Below are positions 1 through 12,573 of a stretch of 64,000 bases of DNA, in pieces. Position numbers and translations under genes: made by a program. The DNA lies in assembly GCA_932294295.1 (NCBI GenBank), contig OW028580.1:31070136-31134135 (forward strand), written 5' to 3'. How positions within the stretch are numbered: position 1 is the stretch's first letter; every line of letters begins with the position of its first letter. The DNA is from Alitta virens. Taxonomy: Eukaryota; Annelida; Polychaeta; Phyllodocida; Nereididae. Below the pieces are notes generated by a model. The model worked only from the letters and a program-made list of their open reading frames with translations. It did not search any database and was not told where the DNA came from.

Positions 1-199
1 CGCAGGTATGATTTAGATTAATTTAATTTAAAAATATGAAGAGGTTAATTGACTGAACAGTTGCTCATTGTTTCTGACAAATGTTTTATGAATTTTCAAA
101 ACATTTTGGCGACTGTCATGTGTTTTATGCAATTTTGATATGAATATATTGTCATTCCAATGTGATCAAGAAATGAACATCGTGATATATATGTTGTAG

Positions 200-3100
200 G
201 AACTGTTACTCCAACTCCATCACTGAATGAACAAGAGCACACAAAACTTCAGTCCCACAACCAACATGCTCGGCGTCTATTTCCCCTCGAAAGCTCAACA
301 GACGGCCAACTTTATGACGGGCAGTTCAATTCACACAGAGCACAAGATGTTGTGTTTCGAGCTAGTCTGTTGCCATCACACAACATATCAGCAGCTCAGA
401 AAGTTCTTGCAAGGTATAGTATACTATTTCTGCATAACCAAGCCTTTTATGAATTGCAGACTTTTTTGTGAAAGAGAATGCTCAGGTCTAATTTTTTATT
501 ATTTTTTTGGGCAGATTTGCAGAAGAAGAAAAGCTGCGTAAGAAAAGATTTCAGGAGAGAGATTTGGCTGCAATGTCAGTTACAAGACTGCTGCCTCCCA
601 TGGATCAAGATTTGCATGCTGCAGACAAGGTAAGGGCTTTTCAATTTAAAAAAGAGGGAGGGGGAGGGGTGGACCTGAAAATATTGGAACGGGGGGGGGG
701 GGGGGGGGGTGTCTGGTGAAAACTGATATTGGGGGAGGGTGAGGGGTGGTTGACCAGTATTTTCTTAATATCTTAATGTAGAAAAAAACAGATATCGGAG
801 TTGGGGGGGGGGGGGGTCTAAAATATTCAGGTCAACCCCCCTCCCCCCTCATTTTTAAATAGAAAAGCCCTAAAGGTCATTTATGATTTGGCAACTGAAT
901 AGCAATGTTCCGGTACGTTCTATTCACTCATACTAATCTCCCAGTCTAGCATGACATGACGATGACAGCTAATGACCCATCACTGCCATTGCTATCTGTA
1001 TGTATTATGGTGATATAGAATGGGGCTTGTCAGATACTTTTACTGCAACTTTAAGTATTGTTAAGAGCGATGAAAGAAAAGGACATTTCAAATTATAGTG
1101 TCAGAGAACTATGAGCAGATGACTTCCATGTATATGGTTGTGCATGTGACTGGTGTTTCACACATAGAAGGCTGTGAAAGCTGAGAAAGCTGAAACTGAG
1201 CTGCAGTTGGAGTTATTATTCAGGGTCAGGTTCTAGTGGGTGTTGGAATATTGCCCATGTGTAAATAGTAGTTTGAAGAGATGTGATGTGCCATCTTAAC
1301 ATGTAAGTCGTTAGTTTTCATAACAGAATTCAGATGATTATGAGCTCTTGCAGTCAACAAATCGAAAGTCATCATTTCACTCATCTCACCCTCATAATTT
1401 TTCATGTAACTGGTAGTCTTGAAACTTTGAATTAGGTTCTGAGACCACCAGTCATCATCATTATTGTCAAAAAATGTATTCCTTATTTAGTATAATAAAG
1501 AATCATATCACTATATATGTAATATATTTTATCATTATTCTCAGCTATAATTCTCAAAAAGGTTTTTCTTTCTGGCGTAGGTTCATGAGATGATGCAAAG
1601 AGATTCGCCTGCCAAACAAGCGTATGACTTTCTGGAACAGGCTGACCAGGAGCGCCACCTACTGGAAATAAGGCAGTACATACACGCCCAGGTGCGAGAG
1701 GCAGCAACGCCCGTGAAGTCTGCACTTGACCATAAACCTATTTCTCACGAACCACTATCAGCTCTCGGTATGTTCACTAGATGATAGATGTCCAGCTTTT
1801 GTATTCAGTAGTCCAATATCTCTCATTGTTCTTGTTTGAGTAAATGTTATTTTTCTTTCCATGCACAGGTGCCATGAGGAATTTTTTAAGTAGCCAACTG
1901 GTTAAAACTGCTCAAGAGAATTTGGATCACAGTTTTAAGTACAGTGTATCCGATGGACAGCAGGATCAAATTGTGCACCATGATACGGGTGAGCAGTTGA
2001 TTTACCTTCGATTTATAACTTGTTCCTTTTTGTGTTTGAGTTTCAATATGAAATGGTCGTCCTTTGTCGTAGGTCAATCACGAAGTTCTGAAAATCATGG
2101 AATACCAACAACTCTGAGTGATCACGAAAACAGGTACTGGCTCTACCATTTGTTCCATTTCAAAGTTTTGTGTTAAATTTGTCAGATACTGCATTTAAAC
2201 ATTATTGTAATATCGTGATTTTGTGTTGGCAGTTTGGAATGATGTATGTTCATTCAATCATTCATTCATTCATTTATTTATATAGGGTAAAGTATTATCT
2301 ATCTATTGTATAATGGGGAGAAAAAGTAACAGAGAGCGCTACCACCGTAGCAGATAAAAGACAATATGATGACATCACTAGATCATTGTTACCTTGGTGA
2401 CATCACATAATATATTACGTCATTAAACAATACCTATCTGCTACGGTCTCAGTGACCTCTGGTGGTACTTTTCCTCCCCATTACCCGGGTACAAGGTCAC
2501 AAGAAAACTGGCCAGCCCTACTGGCCATTTTACATGAATTAACAAATACATAAATACTATCTGATCAAAAGTAATCAAATGACAGCTTTACTTTACTCTT
2601 CCATTCATATGTAAAACAATTTGTATTTGTTGGAGTGAATTTTCTTATTGTTTTTCACTGCAACCAAAGTCTTTGTTCATCTAGGAGCTTTGTGTTCACT
2701 TATAAATGATTTTTGACAGTGAAATTGAACTTCCAGCCGCTGTTGTCTGTATGGCAATTACCCATATCACAGTAATGAAAAGATCAATAAACTGGTTGGT
2801 ATTTCATTCCAGTATGCAGGGAATCATTAGGCTTTATATAACACTATTCAGATACACTGATATATAGTAGTACGTGTATTGGAATAATACAAGTGTGATT
2901 GGAGAGAGGTTGAAGTGGTGTCTTTCTTTAAATTTTTATCAAAGTGAAGACACGCTTATGAGGACACACTTTGATGTCACAATTAAATAAATTCCAAAAA
3001 GGTGTTGGTCACAAAATATTCTTACTACTGTTCACAAACAGCTTAGCTAAATATAGCGCTGGTCAGCGTGACCTTGTATCTGGAAGTACCAATACAATAC

Positions 3101-6100
3101 GGTGACGTCATCTAGCATTATGTGTTGGTGACGTCATGCAGTGTGCTTTTATTTCCGGGTCCTAGGTCATGGGTTACCTGACCAGCCCCATTTTACTATG
3201 CTGCAGACTTGCCCCATCTCATCACAACATGTTGAAAGCCATCAAGTCTAGTTATTACCTAAAAAAGTAGTCCCTGTCTCGTCTTATTTGTATTTTTGTG
3301 CATGATTTTGTTTGAATTTGTCAGGTTGTCTGAACATATGTATGTTCGGGGGAAATCATCCATGTCAACTCGTTATAACAAGAAACTCGGAGGTGCCCTT
3401 CGTCAAAAGTATGTTGGAGATGCGCATCTTCTATCTATGGAACTGGTGCATTGAATTACCATAGCTGCAATCTTAGTGTTCTTACTTATATAGGATGGAT
3501 GTAGACATAGCTTAGAAGGATGTTGCATGGGCTTCCCCTGGTGGTTTATTTCTTATTGCACCTATCACGTAGTCTACAATCTTTTTGACCTTCTGGAGAA
3601 TTGCATTTTAGTTCACCCTGTTGCCAAGTGTCTCTTTCAACACTGACTGAAGTGTGCTTTCTACTGGGAATTCTTGGATTCCATGTCAACTTCGGTGATA
3701 AGAATTTCCAATTTTAATGCAATTCGTGATAGACCTAAGTTTAATCGGTCAGTGATCACAAAGATAAATACATTTTTTTTGGTGGGAGGGGGGGGGGGGA
3801 CTTCATTTGAAATTTTTATTTTCAGATTGCATGTGCATGTGATGACAACTCCAGTTCTAGCTTCTGATAGATATTCAACCTCTGGTCTAGTACAGATATT
3901 TTGCCCTAGAGCTTTATAATCATTATGTAATACATGATGTAATCCATGATATAATCTTGTTAAAGGTCCTATGCATGTAATTAGGTGGTGGGTCTATCCT
4001 CTAAACCTGATGAGAACAGTCAAGTCAGAACACACCAAAACTTCTGATCCTGTTGATATTTTAAAATGTTTCCTTAAATCCAGCTTCCTAAAGAGTATTT
4101 AAAATAATTAACAAGGGGCCAGTTTAAGCACATTATGCCATTGGCATTTTATTACAAATCTGTACAAAGATATATAATGAATCTTGGATCACATTATCGA
4201 ACATGCGTGGGACCTTTAATTGTTTAGAGTTACTGCTTAGCTTGCTTTAGTGATTCTTCATCCTTTCTTTGAAATACAGGTATCAGAGCAGTGATTCTGA
4301 CACAGAAGGAGATAGAACAGTTGTGTCAAGAACCAGCACGACGGATGAGGAATCTGCATATAAAGGTATTTGCAGTTCAGTCTGATCTTTTGAGAATTGG
4401 TAGCGTCCACTGCGGTTACATTTGACTTGTTTTGTTTTGTTTTGTTTTGTTGCAGTTAATTCTGAATCAAACCCAAGGGAATCCCCCTACTCTCATCGTG
4501 GATCTGTGACATCGTCAAGGGAAGGGATCCAGCCAGAGGTGAATCCTGCAGGCAGTGGTGTGGCATCTCAGTTGTATTCTGAACAACGGGAAGTTGATGA
4601 AGACAGGAATATTGCCCATGGAGATCCCAGGTCCCCTCAGAACGATTCCCAGAGTCGCCCACAGAAATCGTGGCTACTTGAAAATCACCTGCGGCACACA
4701 CATGGCTTGATTAGCTCAACTGCTGATTTTTCTGAAGCAAGACACAAATTCACAAGTCTGTCCCAAGTTTCCAAGTCAGAGGGTGACTTGACTAAAGCAC
4801 AGTTTGAATCTGCTTTTATTCCATGTAATGCAGCTCAAATGAATCGGGTAGATTCCTCAAAATCTTCACCTCGGTCTCTGCCTGACTCGTCCAGGTCACG
4901 TCCAGCAAATCTGATGGCCAAGTCAAGGCAAGAATCTTCTCAGTCACCATTCGAGTCCTCAAGGTCACTCCTGGAGTCCTCAAGGTCACCCCTGGAGTCT
5001 TCAAAGTCACCCATGGAGTCTTCAAGGTCACCCATGGAGTCTTCAAGGTCACCCATGGAGTCTTCAAGGTCACCCATGGAGTCTTCAAGGTCGCAGATTG
5101 ATTCATCTCGTTCACCTCACAACTCTTCACGGTCATCTTCTGTCACCCCAACTAATCTCCGACCTTACAGGTAATGATGTTGTGTATGAATTTAGTGCAG
5201 CTGTGTATTTTATTACTCACATCTAAAAAAGCAAATTGTTTACCATGGAACTAAACTTTTCCAGACCTCCCGGAAGCAACCAAGTGTATTATGTGGAGAG
5301 CGACTTTGATGATGGCTCCACTTCCATGACTACTATGGAGAGCACTCATGTTGGTATGTCCCCATTATATATAATATCAGGTTTTATTTCTGGCTTAATA
5401 TGTAATTACATATTTTTTGTTTCTGTTGAATATTAGCATTATTAGGAAGAAAACTTTGTATTATTGGATAAACAACGGCCTTTCCAGAAAATTCGGTTTT
5501 TGTTATAGGGCTGTTCAATTTAAAAAAAATGGGGGGGGGGACCTTAAGATTTTTCAGATATCGGGAGGGGAGAGGGGGTGGTTGACCAGTATTTTCTTAA
5601 TATCTTAATGTAGAAAACCAGATATCGGGGGTGGACCTGAAAATTCTTAGGACCCACACCCCCCCCCCCCCCCCCCATTTAAAAAAAATGGAACAGCCCA
5701 TATCAATAAAGTGGTTGCTTCTTTGTTTTTGGTCAGGTTCGGATGATGCAAGAGGACCAGAATTTCATCCAACTGTGTATGGAACGCGCCAAGATCCAGC
5801 TTTTCCAACTGCGGGCATTTATCACAAAAAGAAATCAGCGCATAATGCCTCCCCTACAAGAGGCATTGAAGTTGTGAAGGTTCTTGATCCCATTCATGAA
5901 AATGCCAGTTTTGTAAGTCTTCCTGCTGCCAAAGAGCTTTTTGTGTTTTTCAGGTGTTCTTTCATAAAATGTCAATGTCAGAGGTAAATTTGTGTATTTT
6001 TTAAGGGAAAGATCCTTTTAACTTGGAAATAACAATGAAACCCCACCTTAATAGGTGTTCTTCACTCTTGAACTTTTGTATATCCAAATGACAGTTTTGG

Positions 6101-9100
6101 CAGGCAGTTAACTAGTTTGAATAGTGTGGTTTGTCATAATATTGGCTGGTCTTAATTATGAGGTTGCATTTCATGTTGTGAATGGCAGATGTAATCTATT
6201 CCAGGATGAGAGAAGAACTGCAGTTGAAAATATTGGGCATAACAAAATTGATCACCTCAACAATAACGCCAATGCAGGGGGCCAACAGGGTTCACGAGAC
6301 ATGTCTGCAGAACAGACGAACAAGAATGGAATTGCCAAGACCAATAAGGAAACCAGCTGTTCACTGAATAATGTGAAGGAAGACAGTTCCAAAGATAATC
6401 CTTATGGCGGTGCTGGTTTGTCTAATTTGGGAACTAGGAATGACTCCAGTGTATTCAGAACACCTAAACGTGTGAGTAGTGCGACTGGGACTCCATCCCG
6501 AATGTCAAGTCAGTCTTTGTTCTTGGACAGTGCTCCGCGAAGTGAATATCCTTCAGGAAACTTCAGACCACAACAACAAGGTCACCTTGACAAGGACAAA
6601 TATGCGCATCCTAATCCCAGATCTGAAACCAGCTCTGCTCCAGTCACTGAGCAACACACTCTTGGAAGTTTCACATTTACCAGGTTTGTTACTTTATGAT
6701 AGTTTTTGAATAAACTTTGTAAAATACAGCAGTGAAGTTCTGTGTCAACCCCTTTCAGCTGACATTTAGTGTATTTTTGACAGCATGAAAATAATTCCAT
6801 ATCAGGGTCGATTGTATTAGATTTTTTATCTGAATTTTGACCTTCAATAATATATATTTATCAACTAAAGAAAGGGAGTTTTCACAGCAATTGTTATTTT
6901 TGTGTTGGGGCTGTTCCATTTAAAAAAAGAGGGGGTAGACCAGGAAATATTTGGTCCCCCCCCCCCTTTTTTAAATGGAACAGCCGTTGTCTAAAGTGAA
7001 TACAGTACTCTATTGAATCATTATAATGACTGCATTGTGGTAATTACTTGCAGAACTGCTGACAATGATCATCTAGAAAAGCATCCGAACCAGGAAACTT
7101 GGCTTAACACTGATGGAAATTTCAAGCCTCTGCAGCCAGATGTTGTAAGTGTTTTGTTAAACATTTATTTATCGGCCCATAGAGAAATCGTTTTTTCAGA
7201 TATTTAGCAAAAGTTGAGTGTAGTATGATAGAATAATTTTTGCTGCCTAAGCTCATCAGCATGAAATTATATGAATACAATAACATAAAGAAGTTCACTT
7301 GTGTAGTACTGACCTTTTTGTGATATTTTGTCTGGTTTAGGGTCTTGGCAATAGTCTTCCATTCCAAAGAAGCAGTGGGTATTCGTTCCCGCTTGAGCAA
7401 GACCACCCCACTTCTCCCTATTACTTGTCAGATGGCACAGTGACTCACAAACACAAGACAGTCGAGAATGAATATGCAGACCTTGAATACCAGCGCCTTG
7501 AGGAAAGTTACAAAGATTCTGCTTCCAAGGCTACGAAATCTCAAGAAGCTTGGTCACCTTCTCCAATTGCTTTGAGGTAAATAAGGATATGATTATGTTA
7601 ATTAAATACACAACTTGTAGCTTCATGGTATTGAATTATGGATAAAAAGATTGATCTTCAATTTCACCTCCTTTATGCTTCAGGGATCACATCAGGAATT
7701 CACATGAACATATTGCCAGGTCACCCGCTGACCCTACAAGTAGGCATGATGATGATACGTGGGAAAGCAACCTGCCAGCTGATATCAACGACATGTGGGA
7801 ACGATTCAAGCAGAGCAGTTTGTTCACTGAGTCGGAACCTGAGTCTGTTGACGTGGACCTCTCCAGGTTGAAGAGTTTGATCACGAATCCTGTGCGCCAT
7901 CTGGTGGAAGAATTGAGAAATGAAAGGCGGGAGAGACGTCATCTAGAACGCCAGTTGCTAGAAAATTTGAGAAACGAGAGAGGTCATAAAAGTGGTTACA
8001 GAACGAGCACATCACCTGGTTAGACATTTGAATATATATATGTCATCTTTTGAGTTAGTTCGATATGAATGATTGACTGCTTAGGTTGAGTGTAATAATC
8101 ATTAATTTTCTTCATTTTGCTTTGCAGGAAAGTTGCATCACCGTGAATCTGAGTTATCACAGCATCATGACACTGATTCCAGCGTGACATCAGTGACATC
8201 AAGGTCAGAAGTGAGTGACCTACTGGAGAGTGACATACCTTCTGATGTGACTTTGACGTCATCTAACGTGTCTGTGTCTTCTTCCGGTAGTAACCGAAAA
8301 GTTGCCAGAAAAACACGCGAGGATACTTTGCAGGTACAAAATTTGAATTTAATGGTTTAATTTGATGTCGAGGCTGCATCACAGATTCTGATATGTTAAA
8401 AGTATGAAGTGGAATTTTTTCCCCTTGTAATTTATTTACGTATTTGGTTTTCAGTCTATTCCTGAGAGTTTGACAATTGAATCTGCTGAAATAACTACAG
8501 ATAGCGAACAACAATCACAGCATTCAGTGGCAGACTCAAGTCTACTGAAATTGAAACTGTTTATTCAAGAGCAAAAAGACAAATACCTGAAAGACAGCCA
8601 AGCAAACAAAAAACGACTGTTTAAAATTGCAAAACTGGAGAGCATGTTAGCCAGCAACAGTCGGCAGTGGATGAGTGATAAGGAACTTCATGATGCATTG
8701 ACTGACAACAGTACTCTGGCAGAGGAATATCTGAGGAAAGATGAAGTGCCCCAAGGGAGGGAAAAGCATTCAAAGGCAACCGGGTCACCTTCCAGGTCAA
8801 ATGGTCCTTCACGGAGGTCAACAGGTCATAAATCTTCTAGTTACGATGGAAATTCTCCATCTCGTTCCAAGACACACTCAAGTAAACAGGATGGACAGTC
8901 ACCTAGATCCCGGAGCAACAAAGACAGAGGTCCAAGCCGTATAGCAAATGGACACAGATCCAAATCTCCTGCGAAACGAGAGTCATCATTTCGCTCCGTG
9001 TCTCCTTCAAAGTCTCCTTCAAAACTCAAGAAGAGTAAAAAAGAAGTTGATGGTGCTCCTCCCATGGAGTTGAAACAGGTGAGGTACGACAATGAGCCCC

Positions 9101-11255
9101 AGTCGCCCTCGCCAACGCAACATGTATACATGGAGTTTGAGAATCCAAGGCATTCCCACGACAAGAAAAAGCCTTCTCATAGGACAAATAAAGACTCAAC
9201 TAATGATGAAAATGCAGAAAAGAGCACAAAGTCAAAGAGAAAGAAAGGCACTGCTGGGGAATCTAAAGGACCAACTGACCCAAGGAATATGTCCCCTGAG
9301 ATACAGAAAAACAAGAGGTCAGTGGCAGTGAACGTTCCCACCCCAATCAGCCTCAGTCCATCCACCAGGAGAACTGCTAATGATGTGACTATGGTGTCTG
9401 AATCCGTTCAGACAACTCCGTCATTGCATCATACTAGTGCTATGAAGAAGACCAGGGGACTGTACACCCCTGACCAGTCTGAACTGTCCAACATATCAGA
9501 GAATGATGTTCCAGACAAGAAACACCACACTGCAGGTGAAGAATATCATAGTATCTCGTTAACTGAAGAAGTACATTAATGTTTATTTGGATGTAATAGA
9601 TTGACAGAAAGTCAGAACTCCCATGGCTGAAGTAGCTTGTGGATGACATGTGTCCTGACTGGAACACGTTCATACTATTCTCATGCACTGTGCGTATAAC
9701 TCTATTGGTGGCCCCAACATTAGTTTGCCATTTATTTAATGATCCATGATGTTGTGAAACAAATAGCTCGTGTGCCTATAATGAATGCCTTTTAATGATT
9801 GCTTTAATCATACTTCCAGGTCCAGGACTTGCCTGGTTTGTGACATTTGACAAGACAAAACCTTGGAGACAGCCACTGCGTGAGCGACAGGAGTCCACGA
9901 GGCCGTCAACCGACAGACCAGGCATTCCTTCAAGGGATGGAGGAACTGGTTCCAAGCAGTGGATACTGGACCGAAATGCAGAACTAGCTGGTTTTGCTAA
10001 CAAGTTTACCTCTGATTTGGTTGGCCTTTCAAATGCCAAGGATGCACTGTCACTCCAAGTAAATAAATAAATAAAGCTTTCTCTTTGGCTACTGTACCTA
10101 CCCTATCATGCAATTTTTGTACTCCGCCTCCTTTTGAAATTGCCATGTGTTAATCACCTGAAAATTATTTCTAGCATGGTTATATAACTGCAAATGGAAA
10201 TGGATCTCACTTGAGCGAAAAAATTGAGATCGCTATTCTTTCAATTGCTGATGCATGCAGCATATTTAACATATATTTTTCCTCTCATTTTCTCAGGATG
10301 CCTTTCGAATGCATTGTGGGGATGTGATTCAAGCTTCAAGGGAACGTCAAAAACTGCTGTACTTGAAAGCACAAGAACAATATACGCAGGATGTTAATGA
10401 ACAAGAAAGAGCACTTCTTTTTGGATTCCAGCAACAGTTCCATGAAGCAAACCCCTTTGCCCATCCTTACAGCGGTAATTAAAAGCTTTTGATTAGTTCG
10501 TCTTTCAGAATTGATCCTTGTCTATTTGTGAAATCCTTGTACAATGTGTATTTATTTAATAACTGATTTCGCTTTATCTTTACAGATCAATTACACAGAC
10601 CAAAAAGACGTTTCTTGACAAAAAGAGAAATCAAAGAGTTGACTCGCAAGTAAGCTGCCTTACTCATAAGTTAATGGTAAAGTAAGCAATTCTTTTATAA
10701 TTAGAAATTTTGTCCATTTTGTTTATTCCTTCCATTTTGTTAATTAGGAATTACAAAAGACTGCCGGAAGTCACCCAGAAGAGTGTACAACAAAGGACAT
10801 TAGAAGAACGGAGAGCCAACAGAATCCGGGCAAGAATTTTTGCTAAGGTAATTCCATCAAATTCACCAGGAATGCAGAACAAGGACTAATACTGGTTTTG
10901 AATATATCTAATTACATAATGATTTTACGTGGTTGCTTTGTTAAAATGTGGATATGGGGAGAGGAAGGGTTGACATAACTAAGTAGATATTGTTGTTAAA
11001 ATTTTTTACTAAAATAGTTATCCAGTATATCACTGCTTGACTGGAAGGATTAAATCTTTTTGGCTGAATTGGTTCAGGTGATGGACAACAGTTGCAAATA
11101 AGGGACCAACCAAGCTTTCACCATCACTGTTATTTGTTTTTTATTGTGATAAATATTAATATACTATGATGTCTGTATTTCATTTTTCTTTTAATTTCCT
11201 TTATTTACAGAAAGTTCAGAACAAGTTACTGCACAGACACAGTGCATGGGCTTAA
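200..11255 (+). CDS. ALMS1: ALMS1-like centrosome/basal-body protein, 3' 21 exons (5' partial)
   Basis: Known role of the family: ALMS1 acts at centrosomes and ciliary basal bodies. Coding exons inferred from open frame, GT-AG borders and unbroken phase: 200-413, 515-629, 1581-1767, 1869-1988, 2073-2133, 3325-3408, 4280-4365, 4456-5170, 5265-5353, 5737-5912, 6205-6683, 7054-7144, 7341-7576, 7684-8018, 8128-8333, 8455-9535, 9820-10058, 10297-10474, 10586-10649, 10748-10847, 11211-11255 (TAA). They sum to 4901 nt, about 1632 residues. The protein is Ser/Arg/Lys-rich and mostly disordered, with short charged coiled-coil stretches (for example QKVLARFAEEEKLRKKR, exons 1-2). Identity rests on the C-terminus: TKPWRQPLRERQ in exon 17, then an ALMS domain ending KKVQNKLLHRHSAWA. 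Vertebrate ALMS1 is about 4,000 residues, so the N-terminal half should lie upstream. The exon 14 donor (G|GTTAGA) is weak; alternative in-phase donors lie just upstream. CEP295 shares the ALMS motif but not the PWR-PLRE segment. Confidence 0.87.
634..870. mobile_element. Poly(G) MITE, copy 1, at the ALMS1 exon 2 donor
   Basis: Inverted ends GGGCTTTTCAATTTAAAAA and its near-complement bound G-runs and C-runs of 10-18 bases. A 3-bp duplication, TAA, flanks the element at 631-633 and 871-873. The 3-bp duplication and the GGGCTGTTC-type ends are compatible with PIF/Harbinger-type non-autonomous elements; that class is inferred. The left end starts five bases after exon 2 stops. Confidence 0.8.
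2311..2483. repeat. Palindromic MITE-like element
   Basis: Inverted ends TAATGGGGAGAAAAAGTA and TACTTTTCCTCCCCATTA. Inner arms (cgctaccaccgtagcagata / tatctgctacggt) continue the pairing. Non-coding, in the large ALMS1-like intron 2134-3324. A second, weaker inverted pair (ctggtcagcgtgacc / ggtcatgggttacctgaccag) lies at about 3059-3186 in the same intron. Confidence 0.6.
4935..5124 (+). repeat. In-frame 21-bp tandem repeat coding a seven-residue ESSRSPM motif
   Basis: Inside ALMS1-like exon 8 a 21-bp unit (centred on tcttcaaggtcacccatgga) is repeated about eight times. It encodes E-S-S-R-S-P-M heptads, nearly identical in the middle four and diverged at both edges (SPF, SLL, SPL, SQI, SPH). 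Near-identity at nucleotide level implies recent expansion. The SRSP context would suit proline-directed kinases. Vertebrate ALMS1 also has a large tandem repeat but with a much longer (about 47-residue) unit. Confidence 0.9.
5509..5699. mobile_element. Poly(G) MITE, copy 2 (ALMS1 intron)
   Basis: Starts GGGCTGTTCAATTTAAAA and ends with the inverted complement ATGGAACAGCCC. It contains a run of G near the left end and about 18 consecutive C near the right end. ATA flanks both sides (5506-5508 and 5700-5702). Internal text (gttgaccagtattttcttaa, gatatcggg) is shared with copy 1. Confidence 0.8.
6908..6986. mobile_element. Poly(G) MITE, copy 3, short internal deletion form
   Basis: An almost pure hairpin: GGGCTGTTCCATTTAAAA at the left, a short agggggtagacc / ggtccccccc core, and the inverted end TTTAAATGGAACAGCC at the right. 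TTG flanks both sides. It lies in an ALMS1-like intron. Confidence 0.75.
9820..11255 (+). other. ALMS1: ALMS domain exons (C-terminal five exons of the ALMS1-like gene)
   Basis: These five exons encode about 200 residues. They begin PGLAWFVTFDKTKPWRQP, continue through a helical stretch (DAFRMHCGDVIQASRERQKL), then RPKRRFLTKREIKELTRK and NYKRLPEVTQKSVQQR, and end RIFAKKVQNKLLHRHSAWA-stop. The order and spacing (helix, then a basic K-x-E-I/M-x-x-x-x-R/K segment, then Y-x-x-L-P-E-V, then R-A-R/Q-I/L-x-K-K) match the ALMS motif known from ALMS1 and CEP295, which targets centrosomes. Exon phases are 2|0|1|2|0 and all fit. This is the strongest identity evidence for the gene. Confidence 0.88.
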
Positions 11256-11604
11256 TAGGATCACCTTTCACAACTAATTTGTCTCATTTAAGAAAAGTAG
11301 AACTTCTTTGAATTTTCTTTGATTGTACTTTAATAGGTACCGTTATTTATCTGTGATATGTTGAGATATATAATGCATGTATACTCAGGAGTGACATTAT
11401 ACATTTGAAAGTTTGTCCACAGATTGGACGAGTGTCAGATTATTTCTAGGTTGTATCATGAGTGTTACTTGTTGCACAATGTCATTCACCTGCTATGCAT
11501 CTTCACAAATGGTTGTTTTGATGCCTTATTTCGTTATATGTCTTTTAATATTATACATTTAGCTAATGGCTATGAGTGAGGCTCCATTGTCTGTTGTGTG
11601 TGAA

Positions 11605-11635
11605 GGGCTGTTCCATTTAAAAAAGGGGGAGGAAA
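11605..11635 (+). mobile_element. Poly(G) MITE, solitary end
   Basis: GGGCTGTTCCATTTAAAA followed by ggggga, without a matching right end nearby. A truncated copy 350 bp beyond the ALMS1-like stop codon. Confidence 0.6.
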
Positions 11636-12296
11636 GAATTGTGTTGGATAGCTTGGTGCATGGATTGAATACTAGAGCTCGTAGTGTGTCTTTTGATGAT
11701 TGTTGTTTCTAGTTTTTTTATTTTAATACAGCTGTATATATGAATTTTAACAGACGATGGACAAAGAACATACTTTCTATATAACCCAGTGTGTGCTGTT
11801 TAAGTGTAATTTACACAATTTGAAAAATCTGAGTACACTGTATGTGCTGATCCATTATGTTAGTGAAGCAAAATTCCGTCCATCAGCAGTTTTGTACACT
11901 TCTTTGACTTTCATAAAGAAATTTGAAAACGTTCTTGGTGTTCTCACTTTTCGATGCATTTGTCAAGAAAATAGTATATAGACAATTGGACATAACCAAT
12001 TTTTGGAGGGAGTATAATGCACCGTTTATTTAGTCTGATATATTATTGACTCCTGTATATTGTGGTGTCAGCATCAGTTGTTATATTTATTGCTTAGCCA
12101 ATCATCTACAATGATTCTAGTACATGTGTTGCTGGCTAATTTTTGCTGAATCATGTAAATGTTGCTTCCCCTTATTTCTGTCAGAGCTCTGAGAGCAGGT
12201 GATCTAAACGACTGGCATTCAGGCTGTACTCCAAGCCTTTGGGATGACATGAGCATTTGATCTGTTCTGTGAATTTAATCGGAATAATTAGGACGT

Positions 12297-12573
12297 GTCA
12301 AGAAAATACTAGCCCATAGAGTATGTGAGTTTCATCAAGTTGTAATGTGGTCTTTATCTTTAAAATCACTGAAATTAGGGAAAATGTCATTTATACGGCA
12401 TGTGATTTTCATCTAAAAGCAATAATAATGAATATGTCAAGAAAATTCTAGCCCATAGAGTATGTGAATTTCATCAAATTGTAATGTGGTCTTGATTTTT
12501 AAATCGGTGAAATTAGGGAAAATGCTAGTTATGCGGCATGTGATTTTCATCAAAAAGCAATACTAATGAATAC
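12297..12573 (+). repeat. Tandem duplication, about 139-bp unit, two copies
   Basis: Unit starts gtcaagaaaatactagccca and ends agcaataataatgaatat; the second copy starts at about 12436 with a few percent substitutions. AT-rich and non-coding. A small direct duplication of unknown role. Confidence 0.85.

Noticed and set aside
227..541. Open frame of 104 codons starting at 227
   Set aside because: It reads the first ALMS1 exon in the wrong frame and runs through the 413 splice donor; the in-phase frame gives the ALMS1-like protein.
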